From: DRLZ01 sp036478815
GTDB taxonomy: Bacteria; Pseudomonadota; Gammaproteobacteria; Methylococcales; DRLZ01
NCBI GenBank assembly: GCA_036478815.1
Contig: JAZGEP010000054.1
Span: 1 to 44,571 of the forward strand
Length of the DNA: 44,571 bases
Direction: 5' to 3'
Shown in pieces: positions 1-9,277 of this stretch. Position numbers and translations under genes: made by a program. The notes under the pieces were generated by a model that was not told the origin of the DNA, did not search any database, and saw only the letters and a list, made by a program, of their open reading frames with translations. Positions within the stretch are counted from its first letter, which is position 1. The number at the start of each line of letters is the position of its first letter.

Positions 1-70
1 ATGATGTCGATTATTCTTCAAGTATTCGCACTGGCTCGATTTTGGTTGAGAATATGGTGTTGGCTGGAAG

Positions 71-236
71 TTAGGAGTGAGGATTTAATAAGTTACCGAA
101 GTTTGGCGCAGCATTTTGATTTCACAGGAGCACTCATAAAATGGGCGCATAGCTGGCTACGCAACTATTTTATGAGTGCTCCTGTGGGATCAAAAGGCAA
201 GTCAAAATTGGGAAGTTATTAAATCCTCACTCCTTA
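71..236. repeat. Family B palindromic element, copy B1
   Basis: This is an imperfect palindrome of about 166 bp. It opens with TTAGGAGTGAGGATTTAATA and closes with the inverted form ending in CCTCACTCCTTAG. The apex reads GGCGCATAGC-TG-GCTACGCAAC, the core hairpin shared with the other families. It is nearly the same sequence as the copy at 25805-25970. The reading frame open across it from base 1 is a by-product of the palindrome. Nothing recognisable is seen in bases 1-70. Confidence 0.9.
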
Positions 237-271
237 GTTAGGCCTAACGCTGAAGAATGTGATTTACATTG

Positions 272-471
272 GTTAGGAGCGAGGATTTAATCATTTCCGG
301 ACGTATTAGGTGGTTTGACGAAATAAAGTTACCAACCTTGCTTATCTTTTTGCTCCTGACCAACGCAATCTCAATCGTTGCGTAGAATGACTATGCGCCT
401 TTTGAGATGGTTCGGTCAGAAACAAAAATCCTGCGCAATCTTGATAACTTTATTCCGTCAAACCACCTTAT
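272..471. repeat. Half family B element followed by full family C element C1
   Basis: Bases 272-305 match the left arm of family B (TTAGGAGCGAGGATTTAAT). From 306 a complete family C palindrome follows, from TTAGGTGGTTTGACG to the inverted CAAACCACCTTA at about 471. The core on the minus strand is GGCGCATAGT-CATT-CTACGCAACG. The right half of the B element is missing, so C1 either landed in it with a deletion or recombined with it. With B1 this fills most of the 500 bp downstream of pppA. Confidence 0.85.
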
Positions 472-502
472 TAACGTTGTGATTCAAAAAAACCAGGAAA
501 CA

Positions 503-1237
503 TCAGTTGATCGATGCCTGTGCAAGTATGATGGTTATATTGTCCTGCCCCCCTCTTTGCAACGCTAAATCCATCAGATGATCAACTGCTTGCTGATAAG
601 ACATCTGTCTAAGAACATCTTCAATTTCACTATCCGTCACTTCTTTGTTTAAACCATCACTACACAGTAGAAAAACATCTTCATGCCTGAATTCCTGGAT
701 TTGTGCGTCTAAATACACTTCTTGTTCACCACCAATTGCATGGGTTAATGTTTGCGCATAAGGATGCTCTTTTATCTCTTCCGGACTTAATCCTTCAGCC
801 ATCAATGTCGATTCATGATTGTGATCATGCGTTATCTGTTTTAACTCTCCGCGTCGTAACAGATAAATTCGGCTATCACCTGACCAAATTGCGACACAAT
901 TGAGCTGATTTGCATATAAAATGGCTACTGTGCTGCCAACAACCTCATTTTCACCAGCCAATTCAGCCTGTTCGATTAATAGTTGATTAACGCTATCTAA
1001 TTGCAGATAAATTTTCTTAACCGATGCGCCTAATGTTTTTTCCGCTTCAAATTGGTTTAAACGATTAACAATCTCAGCACTGGCAAACTCACCATCTTTG
1101 TGTCCGCCCATGCCATCAGCTACAACCCATAGGCACTGATCCGGCAAATTAACAAATGCATCCTGATTAACCTGACGAACCATGCCTACGTGTGTGCTTC
1201 CATAGGAAGACCACACTATGTTATTGTTTGGTTTCAT
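503..1237 (-). CDS. pppA: PP2C-family Ser/Thr protein phosphatase, type VI secretion associated (PppA-like)
   Basis: This is a metal-dependent protein phosphatase expected to reverse threonine phosphorylation of the FHA protein and so switch off type VI secretion. PP2C motifs are visible: VRQVNQDAF near the N terminus, VVADGMGGHKDGEFAS (metal-binding Asp and Gly), the WSGDSRIYLLR strand, the LLCSDGLN acidic motif and the closing GGQDNITIIL. The frame stays open to 1333, but those extra 32 codons lie in a dispersed repeat (family I). I prefer the Met at 1237, just before the conserved fold; no strong ribosome site marks either start. It is the last T6SS gene here, separated from tagF by nested repeats at 1256-1667. 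A PpkA kinase partner is not in the window. Confidence 0.88.
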   Translation of the reverse strand: MKPNNNIVWSSYGSTHVGMVRQVNQDAFVNLPDQCLWVVADGMGGHKDGEFASAEIVNRLNQFEAEKTLGASVKKIYLQLDSVNQLLIEQAELAGENEVVGSTVAILYANQLNCVAIWSGDSRIYLLRRGELKQITHDHNHESTLMAEGLSPEEIKEHPYAQTLTHAIGGEQEVYLDAQIQEFRHEDVFLLCSDGLNKEVTDSEIEDVLRQMSYQQAVDHLMDLALQRGGQDNITIILAQASIN

Positions 1238-1255
1238 CGTTCTAGCATGTGCAAT

Positions 1256-1667
1256 GGGGTGCTGATTCAGCACAATCTCCATTATGTAGTTCTTTATCCT
1301 GTTTAAGACTTGATTTTTCACCATGAAGGACATGAAGAGATTAGTAATTTTTCAAAATATAATGGTTCTAGGAGGCTGTCCGAGAATAGAAGCCGTAGCG
1401 AGGGAAAGCGGTTTTGAGTCCATTGTTTCGATTAAATGAGACGAATACTTGCTGTATTGAATGAATGTAATCGGAAAAATGGGCTGAAATTCGCTTTTCC
1501 GCAGTAGGCTTTCTATTCTCGGACAGCTTCCTAGTCGTGAACAAGCGCTGAGTACATTGTTGCAGCATCCATCGGTGCTATAAAATTGTGTGTGCAACGC
1601 ACCCTTATCTCTTTTCTTCATGGTCTTCATGGTAAAAATTAATAACATCATATGGAATCAGCCCCCG
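1256..1667. repeat. Family I inverted-repeat element, copy I1, interrupted by element A1
   Basis: The left arm (1256-1367) starts GGTGCTGATTCAGCA and contains CACCATGAAGGACATGAAGA. The right arm (about 1535-1667) holds the complement TCTTCATGGTCTTCATGGT and ends GGAATCAGCCCCC. A second copy with the same arms lies at 33678-34070. Family A element A1 sits between the arms. The element overlaps the 5' end of the longest possible pppA frame and separates tagF from pppA. Confidence 0.8.
1368..1534. repeat. Family A palindromic element, copy A1
   Basis: A 167 bp imperfect palindrome bounded by CTAGGAGGCTGTCCGAGAAT and ATTCTCGGACAGCTTCCTAG. The apex is GAGACGAATACTTGCTGTATTGAA, a variant of the shared core. 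The inner arms carry GTAGCGAGGGAAAGCGG opposite CGCTTTTCCGCAGTAGGC. It lies inside element I1. Five complete copies occur in the window. Confidence 0.92.
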
Positions 1668-1716
1668 TGCTATGAATAGCCAAGCAACTGAAGTTACAAG
1701 CTATTTTTGAAATCAG

Positions 1717-2457
1717 CTAAATTGGATAGCGATTGCCATCCCAGCCCCATTTTTGCCAATCCCCATCAAACATTGCTGCTACTCCATCAAAAGGTGGCAG
1801 TCCTGCACACATTAAAACCGATGAAGCAACCTGTTCAGATCCTTGTGTCCACCATACACTGTAGGCAAAATAGTGTTCTTTAAGCACAGTATCAAGAAAA
1901 CAGGGTATTACATCAGCAATTGATTGATTGGGAGCCATTTCGCGTTGCCAGGCATGATGAGAGATTTGTTTATTGATTTGCTCTGAAGGAGTCAGTAATT
2001 GATTGTTATTAATAAATAATTCAGCACTCAATTCATTAATTTCAATATTAAATTGTTCCAGACTAAAGTCATCATCCAAACTCGAAAGAGCTAATGTTTC
2101 CACACCAGTAAACCATGCTGTTTCCTGTTGCAATGCCACCAATGGATTACTATTCAATCGATTCATCGTGGTAATGGTCATTGGATAATATCGACCGACT
2201 TTGTCTACACTCGGCATCATAATCCCTAGCCAGCTGTTTTCACCACAAACTCCTGGGGCTAAAACAAATCGATAGATCGGACCTGTAAGATAACAATTTA
2301 GCCAGTCATCTCCGAGTTGCTGACGACTAGTAATAACAGCCTCTTGCAACCAGGTATCCCATGGGTCAATAAAGCTTGTCGGCAAACCTCGACTGACAAA
2401 ATCACCATGTGTGGGAACCTTGCCATAATAACCGTTTGTTAAAGACTGTTTGGACAT
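1717..2457 (-). CDS. tagF: Type VI secretion system-associated protein TagF
   Basis: The 246-residue product matches the TagF (DUF2094) family: N-terminal GYYGKVPTHGDFVSRGLP, then APGVCGENSWLGIMMPSVDKVGRYYP, and a late WWTQGSE segment followed by GLPPFDGVAAMFDGDW. In the characterised H1 system TagF acts as a post-translational repressor of T6SS firing; that role is inferred here from family and context. The start overlaps the 3' end of tssM by 19 bp, indicating translational coupling. Length is typical of a single-domain TagF not fused to PppA. Confidence 0.92.
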   Translation of the reverse strand: MSKQSLTNGYYGKVPTHGDFVSRGLPTSFIDPWDTWLQEAVITSRQQLGDDWLNCYLTGPIYRFVLAPGVCGENSWLGIMMPSVDKVGRYYPMTITTMNRLNSNPLVALQQETAWFTGVETLALSSLDDDFSLEQFNIEINELSAELFINNNQLLTPSEQINKQISHHAWQREMAPNQSIADVIPCFLDTVLKEHYFAYSVWWTQGSEQVASSVLMCAGLPPFDGVAAMFDGDWQKWGWDGNRYPI

Positions 2458-5400
2458 CTAAATGCTTTTAAGTCAGCTAATTGAAAAGGATTCACCGCAC
2501 TATTTGCCAGCAATTCAAACTTGGCTTCACGCCCCTGAATTCTAAACGTCATAATAAATATTGAAGGATTAGAGGTACGAGTAATTTGGGCTTCATCAAA
2601 AAACCGAAATAACGCCCAAGGTCCTTCTTTTGATAAACCCGAGTGCCCTTGCAACGGCGGTAACATTTGTATTCGCACCTGCCTAGAATCATTTGGGCCA
2701 GGCCACTTCATTGCGACAGGTCTTACTGGCCCATGCGCATACGTTAAAGTTTGCCCATCGACATCCATTATAAATTGGACAATAGCTGGGCTCATCGAAA
2801 TCGGTTTTAGCCTAAAACTGACCTTTGGAGATTGTTTACCCATACGAAAAAATATTTTTTGTATATTATCTGCTCGCTGAAATTGCTGTAATGCAACAGA
2901 TGAGACAGCAGCACCCCCGCCTCCTCGACTATTCCAGCGCCAGCGCCTGCCTCCTTTTTCTACCGATGCAAGCAGGTACTTATTGAAAAATTCATCCATT
3001 AAGCCACCTGGTCCAAAAAAATAGGTAAAGTCTTCGAAGGTAATTTCTCTTGTATTTGTTGCTATTGGGTACAAGCCTTGAATCGCTTTTTGACAAAACG
3101 GCAACACTTCGGATCGCCACATTGCATTCAGGTGCTTTCTGACACCTCCGCTCACCAAGCTTTTACTACTATCAGCCACCTTAGCCATCATCGTGTTGAC
3201 TGGAAAAGGCGTTCTCTTTCCTTCCAGTTTGACTTTCTCAATGACCTGGATGATTTGTTGGCGTTGCTCTAACACCAGCTCATCACCGCTCGCATGAATG
3301 AGTGAATTAAGATACACATATAATTCATTTAAAACAGAAAGAGTGCGACCCAAAGGTGGCGGCACACCGTCTTTACTTTGTACAAGTTCATGCAAGCTTT
3401 TAAAATGTTCGATAACAATATTAGTTGTGATGCCTGGAGCTACCGCAGCATGCGGTGCCGATGTGCGACTCATTATTCTATCGAGCTCAGATCGTGCAGA
3501 ATCCAATCGATCACTTGCTTTGGCCAAAATCGATGTATCTTTATTGGACAAACATTTCATACTGGTTTCTTGGGCAACTGACTCAAGAAATAATTTTATC
3601 GGAGAATGCTCTCCTGAAATAATATTGAGAACCTCAACCATTTGTGCTTGATTAGAAAAAGGCTTGATTTGAATATCATCCAGCAAGTCGTCCCAATGCC
3701 TGATATAGTCTTTCAAATATAGGTTTAAAACGCTCTCAGTTAACGCATCTACCTCTGCAGCTGAAAAAATCACTTCCTGTGTGGTTCCAAATACCCAGTT
3801 ATTGCCTGCTTGCTGACCAATTAATTTTTCATTCTTTTTCAAAAAAACATCTTTATAGCCTTTACAGGTGAAAAACCCAGGAACACCTTTGGTCAAAGGG
3901 TTACCATTTTTACTGGATAATACCAGTGCTGCATCTCTGCCAGCTTTTTCACTGACTCGATAGTCAGTTATTTTTTTCTTGTTTAATTCCAGCTTCAAAC
4001 GCGCATAAATCCTTTCAGCCATCGGTGTATTTTGTAATAGTTCTCGTGTCTGCCTCACCAAAATAGTATTTAAAGGGCGAGGCAATGGTGTCGGACGATT
4101 TTCAAATAAAACAGCCAAATGCTGATTCAACGATTGCCGCTGATCTGTCGTTACTTCAACGGGCAAATTATACTTCCAGTCCAGTTGATACCAGTCCTCT
4201 ATCGCACTAGCATCATAATGTTCCGAATTAGCTAACATTAAATAAACCTTGAGGGATTCATATAAATAGTCAGTATTATTGGTATTGCTTTGTAATTGAT
4301 TTTCAATACGAAACACCAAGCGAGGCAAAAAAACATCTTTAAGCAATCTGCGATACATAGAAACCGCTGCATCCCCTAACTTGTCACCTTGATACAAACC
4401 AAAAGACAAGAACCATGGCGTGTTTTTTTGTTGATCCACATACCCCCCAGGAATATTTCGTGTTTCTTCCAATAGCGATAAAATTAATAATGGATTGGTT
4501 TCCTGAGGATTAATATCGCTAATCTTTTGTTGAATAACGGATGTCTGTATAGCCACTCCTTTAATATAGGTTTTATTTTTAACATAGCTGGTCATCCAGG
4601 CAAATGCCATTAATGCTGTCAGCGCTGTTACTCCAATAAATGCGCCTTGCTGAAACCAATGGCGTTTTTTTTCTTGTTTCAGATTGGCACCAGCCAGCCC
4701 GGATTCAGCAAAAATGACTCTTCGTAACAGACTATTAATAAAAAAACTTTTGCCTTGACCTGTTGCAACTGATTGGGCGTGATGGTCAAGTCCAAAATTG
4801 TTGGACAAAGCCCCCATAATACGGTCTATAGGAGACCCTTCCTGAGTTGCGCTGGTAAAATACACACCTCGAAACATGGCCTCATGCGCGTAACGACTGG
4901 ATAGAAAAAGTTCCTCAAGAAATGGGGTAATCAGTTTATTCAATGCACTGAACTGTTGAGGAAAGGTATAAATCTGATTGCGTCTTGCTCCGCCCCTTTC
5001 GCGTTCCAGTTTACCCAGTAAATGTTTTTGCAATTGTTGTTGTAACAATTCGAATTCAAATTTGAATTGTTTAACAGTATTTTGTTTTTCCTGTTCATTT
5101 AGCTGGAAAGTCATCCCCCAAACCTGAGAACGATTATCTCTGTCCAGGTCATCAAAATATTCCATAAACCCGGCTAACAAATCACATTTTGTAAATAGCA
5201 AATACACTGGAAAACGAATATTGAATCGTTCGTGTAATTCTTCAATTCGCTTACGAATCATTCTGGCTTGAACGAGGATTTGATCACTATTTTGTTGAAG
5301 CAAATCAGAAATACTGACTGCAATCATTACTCCGTTGATAGGACGTCGACTGCGATTTTTTTTCAAAAGATCCAAAAAACCTAACCATGCAGCCTGATCG

Positions 5401-5999
5401 ACTGACTCATGACTGTCTTGTGTTGTATAACGTCCTGCCGTATCGAGTAATACGGCATCATCGGCAAACCACCAGTCACAATTCCGTGTTCCGCCTACAC
5501 CACGAACAGCATCCTTGCCATAGCGGTCAGATAGGGGAAATTTTAAATCTGAATTCTGTAATAAAGTTGTTTTGCCTGAACCAGGTGGCCCAATAAGGAT
5601 GTACCAAGGCAATTGATAAAGAAATTGCCTTTCAGGGCCACGTCCCAAACGTGTTTTCTTTAGAATCTCAAGCGCATCCTCCATCCTGTTTTTCAAGGTA
5701 TTCAATTCATCCTGCGACGCCTGCTCATCTGGATTTGAAACAGATTCTGTTTCACCAACCATCGCGGCTATCACCTGGTTATTTTGTCTTTTTGCTTTGA
5801 AATAACCCCATAGTCGAAGCACTATCCAGAGCAGAAGAACGAAACCGATTAACACCCATCGATTAAATTCAGACTCTAAAGGTACATAATCAGCAAACGC
5901 AAACAAAGGACCGATAAACCAGATCAATAAACCTAATGCAACGACACCAAGCAGAGTGATCAACCAGCGCTGTTTAATAAAATTGAACAACCTTTTCAT
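2439..5999 (-). CDS. tssM: Type VI secretion system membrane subunit TssM (IcmF)
   Basis: This inner-membrane scaffold spans the periplasm and joins TssL to the TssJ lipoprotein. The 1186-residue length is normal. Hydrophobic segments lie at about residues 13-35 and 48-67, and a third near 450-472 is followed by the long periplasmic part. The cytoplasmic domain has an intact Walker A, GPPGSGKTTL at residues 137-146, and a Walker-B-like VLLDTAGRY, so nucleotide binding is probably retained. The C-terminal region contains the TssJ-interacting beta domain. It follows tssL after a 78 bp gap and overlaps tagF. No frameshift or truncation is seen. Confidence 0.96.
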   Translation of the reverse strand: MKRLFNFIKQRWLITLLGVVALGLLIWFIGPLFAFADYVPLESEFNRWVLIGFVLLLWIVLRLWGYFKAKRQNNQVIAAMVGETESVSNPDEQASQDELNTLKNRMEDALEILKKTRLGRGPERQFLYQLPWYILIGPPGSGKTTLLQNSDLKFPLSDRYGKDAVRGVGGTRNCDWWFADDAVLLDTAGRYTTQDSHESVDQAAWLGFLDLLKKNRSRRPINGVMIAVSISDLLQQNSDQILVQARMIRKRIEELHERFNIRFPVYLLFTKCDLLAGFMEYFDDLDRDNRSQVWGMTFQLNEQEKQNTVKQFKFEFELLQQQLQKHLLGKLERERGGARRNQIYTFPQQFSALNKLITPFLEELFLSSRYAHEAMFRGVYFTSATQEGSPIDRIMGALSNNFGLDHHAQSVATGQGKSFFINSLLRRVIFAESGLAGANLKQEKKRHWFQQGAFIGVTALTALMAFAWMTSYVKNKTYIKGVAIQTSVIQQKISDINPQETNPLLILSLLEETRNIPGGYVDQQKNTPWFLSFGLYQGDKLGDAAVSMYRRLLKDVFLPRLVFRIENQLQSNTNNTDYLYESLKVYLMLANSEHYDASAIEDWYQLDWKYNLPVEVTTDQRQSLNQHLAVLFENRPTPLPRPLNTILVRQTRELLQNTPMAERIYARLKLELNKKKITDYRVSEKAGRDAALVLSSKNGNPLTKGVPGFFTCKGYKDVFLKKNEKLIGQQAGNNWVFGTTQEVIFSAAEVDALTESVLNLYLKDYIRHWDDLLDDIQIKPFSNQAQMVEVLNIISGEHSPIKLFLESVAQETSMKCLSNKDTSILAKASDRLDSARSELDRIMSRTSAPHAAVAPGITTNIVIEHFKSLHELVQSKDGVPPPLGRTLSVLNELYVYLNSLIHASGDELVLEQRQQIIQVIEKVKLEGKRTPFPVNTMMAKVADSSKSLVSGGVRKHLNAMWRSEVLPFCQKAIQGLYPIATNTREITFEDFTYFFGPGGLMDEFFNKYLLASVEKGGRRWRWNSRGGGGAAVSSVALQQFQRADNIQKIFFRMGKQSPKVSFRLKPISMSPAIVQFIMDVDGQTLTYAHGPVRPVAMKWPGPNDSRQVRIQMLPPLQGHSGLSKEGPWALFRFFDEAQITRTSNPSIFIMTFRIQGREAKFELLANSAVNPFQLADLKAFRCPNSL

Positions 6000-6077
6000 C
6001 TCTAAAATCCTTTTTTCCGCTTGCTAACGTGCATGACAAAATATTATTTGATTCGACGGCTCAGCTCAGCGACTGAT

Positions 6078-7388
6078 TTATTTCAATAATGTAATCTCAA
6101 CGCGACGATTTCTTGCGCGTCCCACTCGGCTAGCATTTGATGCAATTGGATCCAGGTCAGAGCGTCCTTCGATTATTGTTCTATCTGGATCAGATAAATT
6201 TTGTTTGATAATACTAGCAACGGCTTGGGCTCTTGCTGTTGATAAATGCCAATTTGATGGAAACCGTGCACTTCGAATAGGTTGATTGTCAGAATGACCA
6301 GTAATTAAAACTTGGCCATTGAGCTGATTCAAAGCCTCTGAAATGGTATGCAAAAGAGGCCGTATGGAATTAGTGACAGTAGCACTGCCAGAGCCAAACA
6401 GGTTGTCACCTTGAATTGTAATAGTACTGCGTTGCACTAATTCAGTGACATTGACTCGATTTCGGTTGATTTCTTCCGCCAGTAATATCGATAATGTTAT
6501 TTCAGGTATCGGCGTATATTCGTCAACAGGCTCTATTGTGGCATGTTGGTGAACAGGCGGTTTGATAGCAAACATCTGTCTAAACACTGGATCTGAATCC
6601 TTGTTTAACTGATACAAGAAAACGCTAAACATCATTGCCAACAAACCTGCCGCAATGGCTCCAAAAACCCATAGTGGAACAAATCGAGCCAAGGGATTAC
6701 GTCGATCAGTCACACCTTTCCAATGTGGGGACAACGCATATTCCACCGTCCCTCTTTCCTTTTGGAGAAGCTGATACAACCATTCTCTGATGCTTGCTAG
6801 TTTGTTTTTTCCACCTTCTATAATGCGATATCGCCCTTCAAACCCTAATGCCAGACACAGATACATCAATTCTAATAACCCTCTGTTTTTAGCCGGATTC
6901 TGCGCCAATGATTTCAGTAAATGAAAAAAACGCTCACCGCCAGAGACTTCTTTGTGAAACAGGCTCAATAAACTTTGCTGTGCCCAACCGCTGTTATTTC
7001 CCCACGGTGTATTGATAACAGCCTCATCCAAAACGGTACACATTACATAGCGAGCACTGGAGATTGTTTGCGAATCCACATTTTCAGCTTGCGCTGTGAT
7101 CTGAAATTGTTCTATTTCACGAATTATTTTATTTTTTAACTCGCGTGGATCTGCCTGATTATGTGAGCAATTAATACGCGTCATTAAGGCCAATAAGCCC
7201 GACGCTGCTTTTTCTAGTGGGTTGAGTCGCCCCAGTCTGGGTAGGGGCTGGCTTGTTCCTGATAGAGAAGCTCGTGCGGGAGGCGGTGTTTGGATATCGG
7301 ATCGTTTACCACCTGGTACCGGACGAATAATGGTTCTATCGTCAGATGGCGGAGAAAAGAAAGGATCAAAAGGATCATCTGATGTCAT
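6078..7388 (-). CDS. tssL: Type VI secretion system protein TssL (DotU) with C-terminal OmpA-like domain
   Basis: TssL is the cytoplasmic/inner-membrane partner of TssM and TssK. The 436-residue product has a Pro-rich N-terminal tail, a DotU domain (about 60-220, with YVMCTVLDEAVINTPWG and LALGFEGRYRI), one transmembrane helix around 235-258 (FGAIAAGLLAMMFSVFLY), and a C-terminal OmpA/MotB-type peptidoglycan-binding domain (about 310-436) with ITGHSDNQPIR and RVGRARNRRVEITLL. It is therefore an extended TssL that can anchor itself to the cell wall without TagL. Only 5 bp separate it from tssK. Confidence 0.95.
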   Translation of the reverse strand: MTSDDPFDPFFSPPSDDRTIIRPVPGGKRSDIQTPPPARASLSGTSQPLPRLGRLNPLEKAASGLLALMTRINCSHNQADPRELKNKIIREIEQFQITAQAENVDSQTISSARYVMCTVLDEAVINTPWGNNSGWAQQSLLSLFHKEVSGGERFFHLLKSLAQNPAKNRGLLELMYLCLALGFEGRYRIIEGGKNKLASIREWLYQLLQKERGTVEYALSPHWKGVTDRRNPLARFVPLWVFGAIAAGLLAMMFSVFLYQLNKDSDPVFRQMFAIKPPVHQHATIEPVDEYTPIPEITLSILLAEEINRNRVNVTELVQRSTITIQGDNLFGSGSATVTNSIRPLLHTISEALNQLNGQVLITGHSDNQPIRSARFPSNWHLSTARAQAVASIIKQNLSDPDRTIIEGRSDLDPIASNASRVGRARNRRVEITLLK

Positions 7389-7393
7389 AATCT

Positions 7394-8731
7394 TTAGCCT
7401 CTGATAGCCCAGAACTCTAATTCAAGTTCTGGGTATTCACCGGAAAAATGCATTGCGATTGTTCCGCTTTTCTTTAATTCTTCCCATAAGTCATGATTTG
7501 TATCCAATTCGAAATAGATCATGCCCTTATGAAAAGGAATTTGCCTTGGTGCTACAGCTAACGCATTGAGTGTGATGCCTGGAACTTGCGACATGACCAA
7601 GTCCCGAAGTTTTTCGACAGTGGCGATGGTTGTTTTTCTGGGGATTTCTGTGCGTAATGTACCAGCAGCCATTTGTGCACCAACCGCAAGTACAAAGTCT
7701 GCTGATTGTAGTAATTCGCGATCTGAAATAACACCTGTTCTAATTTGATGAGGGCGTTCTTCCAGTGGAATCGGGATTGCTCTGGATTCAGAAACCCAAT
7801 TTAAAGCCTCACGAAGCGCGGCTACAACGGGTACAAAACATTGCTCCAAATCTTCGTGCTGATAATCAGGAAAAGACATCGGCCTATGGTTAATCTGAGT
7901 CATTGTGGCCAATTCACCTGCCATTTGAAGCATAACGCTATACAGTCGCTCAGGATGAACTGTCTTGATTGTGGAAAAATGATGAAATAGTGGTTGATAC
8001 CGATTGACTATTTGTAGCAACAAAAAATCGACTATTTCCGCGACACCACCGGCACCAGGGGTTGCCAAACGTTTTGCGAGAGCCTCACCTCGATGATGAA
8101 TAATTCCACTAATTTCTTGAGTATAATCAATCAATTGCTCAGAAGCACCACAGTGCAAGCAACTTGAAATATAGTGTTGATCCAGAACAACTTGCTTGTC
8201 TGTTTTTTTCTCAATAATCCTGGCAAGTGGAATCGTCACAAACGCATCCTGCTGTTGACTAGATGGCCGTAAACGTGTCCATAGCTCACCACTTTGAATG
8301 ACTGTACGGCTTAAATCAGACTGTGAATGTCTATCGCTGATTTCAATTTCCTGTAAGCGGTAACGACTCAGTTCATCGGTATCAATATTCCATGCGATTT
8401 CTTTACCTGAGTCTCGTTGTACTGGTAATGCCAAGTATATAATCTCATTTTTTGTTTCATCTGAAATATCTAGAGGAATAGGGACAGGATGTTGATCAGG
8501 AATGCTAAAAGGTGTGCCATCAGGAAAAACACCACGGCAGACATTAATAGCAAATTTACCCAAAGTCAGTAGTTGTGGATCAATTTCTAACTGTGTAATC
8601 CCCCAGGAAAAACTTTGTAATCCTCCACAACGGGACTCAATCCAATTTTGAAAGTTTCGATCCAGTTGCTGAAAATGCAAAGGCTGGAGAAACATTCCCT
8701 CAGTCCAGATAACTTTGTTATTCCACGACAT
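7394..8731 (-). CDS. tssK: Type VI secretion system baseplate subunit TssK
   Basis: TssK is the trimeric connector between the T6SS baseplate wedges and the TssJLM membrane complex. The 445 residues equal the usual length. The N terminus is diagnostic: VIWTEGMFLQPLHFQQLDR, followed by SFSWGITQLEID. The C-terminal part has FYF-type strands such as GMIYFELD and ends in FWAIRG. It lies 30 bp after tssJ and 5 bp before tssL, inside one operon. Confidence 0.96.
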   Translation of the reverse strand: MSWNNKVIWTEGMFLQPLHFQQLDRNFQNWIESRCGGLQSFSWGITQLEIDPQLLTLGKFAINVCRGVFPDGTPFSIPDQHPVPIPLDISDETKNEIIYLALPVQRDSGKEIAWNIDTDELSRYRLQEIEISDRHSQSDLSRTVIQSGELWTRLRPSSQQQDAFVTIPLARIIEKKTDKQVVLDQHYISSCLHCGASEQLIDYTQEISGIIHHRGEALAKRLATPGAGGVAEIVDFLLLQIVNRYQPLFHHFSTIKTVHPERLYSVMLQMAGELATMTQINHRPMSFPDYQHEDLEQCFVPVVAALREALNWVSESRAIPIPLEERPHQIRTGVISDRELLQSADFVLAVGAQMAAGTLRTEIPRKTTIATVEKLRDLVMSQVPGITLNALAVAPRQIPFHKGMIYFELDTNHDLWEELKKSGTIAMHFSGEYPELELEFWAIRG

Positions 8732-8761
8732 ATAATCACCTAAATACGGGTCGTTTAACTG

Positions 8762-9250
8762 CTATTTTCGAAAAACACTGATGCTTAGCTTGTCAACAAT
8801 CACAAATAACTGTGTGGTTTTTCCTTCCGGCAGTACTATTGAATCTCTCCAAACGGCTCGGTTAAGGTCACGATATGCCGCCGCTACTGCAATATACTGT
8901 GTACCGGGAGAGGCCTTATGTTTTAGAGTATGAATTTCACCTGGCTTAAGATGAAATTTTTCTGTGCCCAAAAGATCTGCCCCCAATGCCGACTCATGGT
9001 TTTCAAATAAATTATAAAAATCAGACTCGGTATATTTTCCCAGACTTTTTAGCTCATAGATGCGCACAACAATCGGTGAGGGTCGATTATCGATATCAGG
9101 ATTAACAGATGCTGAAACAGATATTTTTGTATAAATAATTGTAGGAAGAGGCACTGGCTTTTTGGGTTGTGGCTCTGGCGTTTCTGGAGTAGAACTGCAC
9201 GCAGATAATAGCAATGTCAATAGAACCAAACCAGTTTGAATAGTTTTCAT
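8762..9250 (-). CDS. tssJ: Type VI secretion system lipoprotein TssJ
   Basis: TssJ is the outer-membrane lipoprotein that binds the periplasmic part of TssM. The 162-residue precursor has a short basic start, a hydrophobic segment (LVLLTLLLSAC) and a lipobox with the acylated Cys at residue 18. The rest fits the transthyretin-like TssJ fold, with RPSPIVVRIYELKSLGKYTE and FYNLFENHESALGADLLG being typical. It is flanked by fha (27 bp) and tssK (30 bp). Confidence 0.93.
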   Translation of the reverse strand: MKTIQTGLVLLTLLLSACSSTPETPEPQPKKPVPLPTIIYTKISVSASVNPDIDNRPSPIVVRIYELKSLGKYTESDFYNLFENHESALGADLLGTEKFHLKPGEIHTLKHKASPGTQYIAVAAAYRDLNRAVWRDSIVLPEGKTTQLFVIVDKLSISVFRK

Positions 9251-9277
9251 AGTTGATGCGTCCAGATCTTCAAAAGA

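Noticed and set aside
1..222. Open frame of 73 codons at the left edge
   Set aside because: Most of it runs through palindromic element B1 and no family resemblance is seen; it is a by-product of the repeat.
1368..1534. Family A as a classical REP/RAYT element
   Set aside because: A GTAG-containing stem is present, but length (167 bp), CTAG ends and full-length pairing do not fit 20-40 bp REPs, and no RAYT (Y1) transposase is in the window. It stays a possible distant relation.
1352..1651. Minus-strand frames of 99 and 66 codons
   Set aside because: Both lie on nested elements I1 and A1; similar frames appear wherever these repeats occur.
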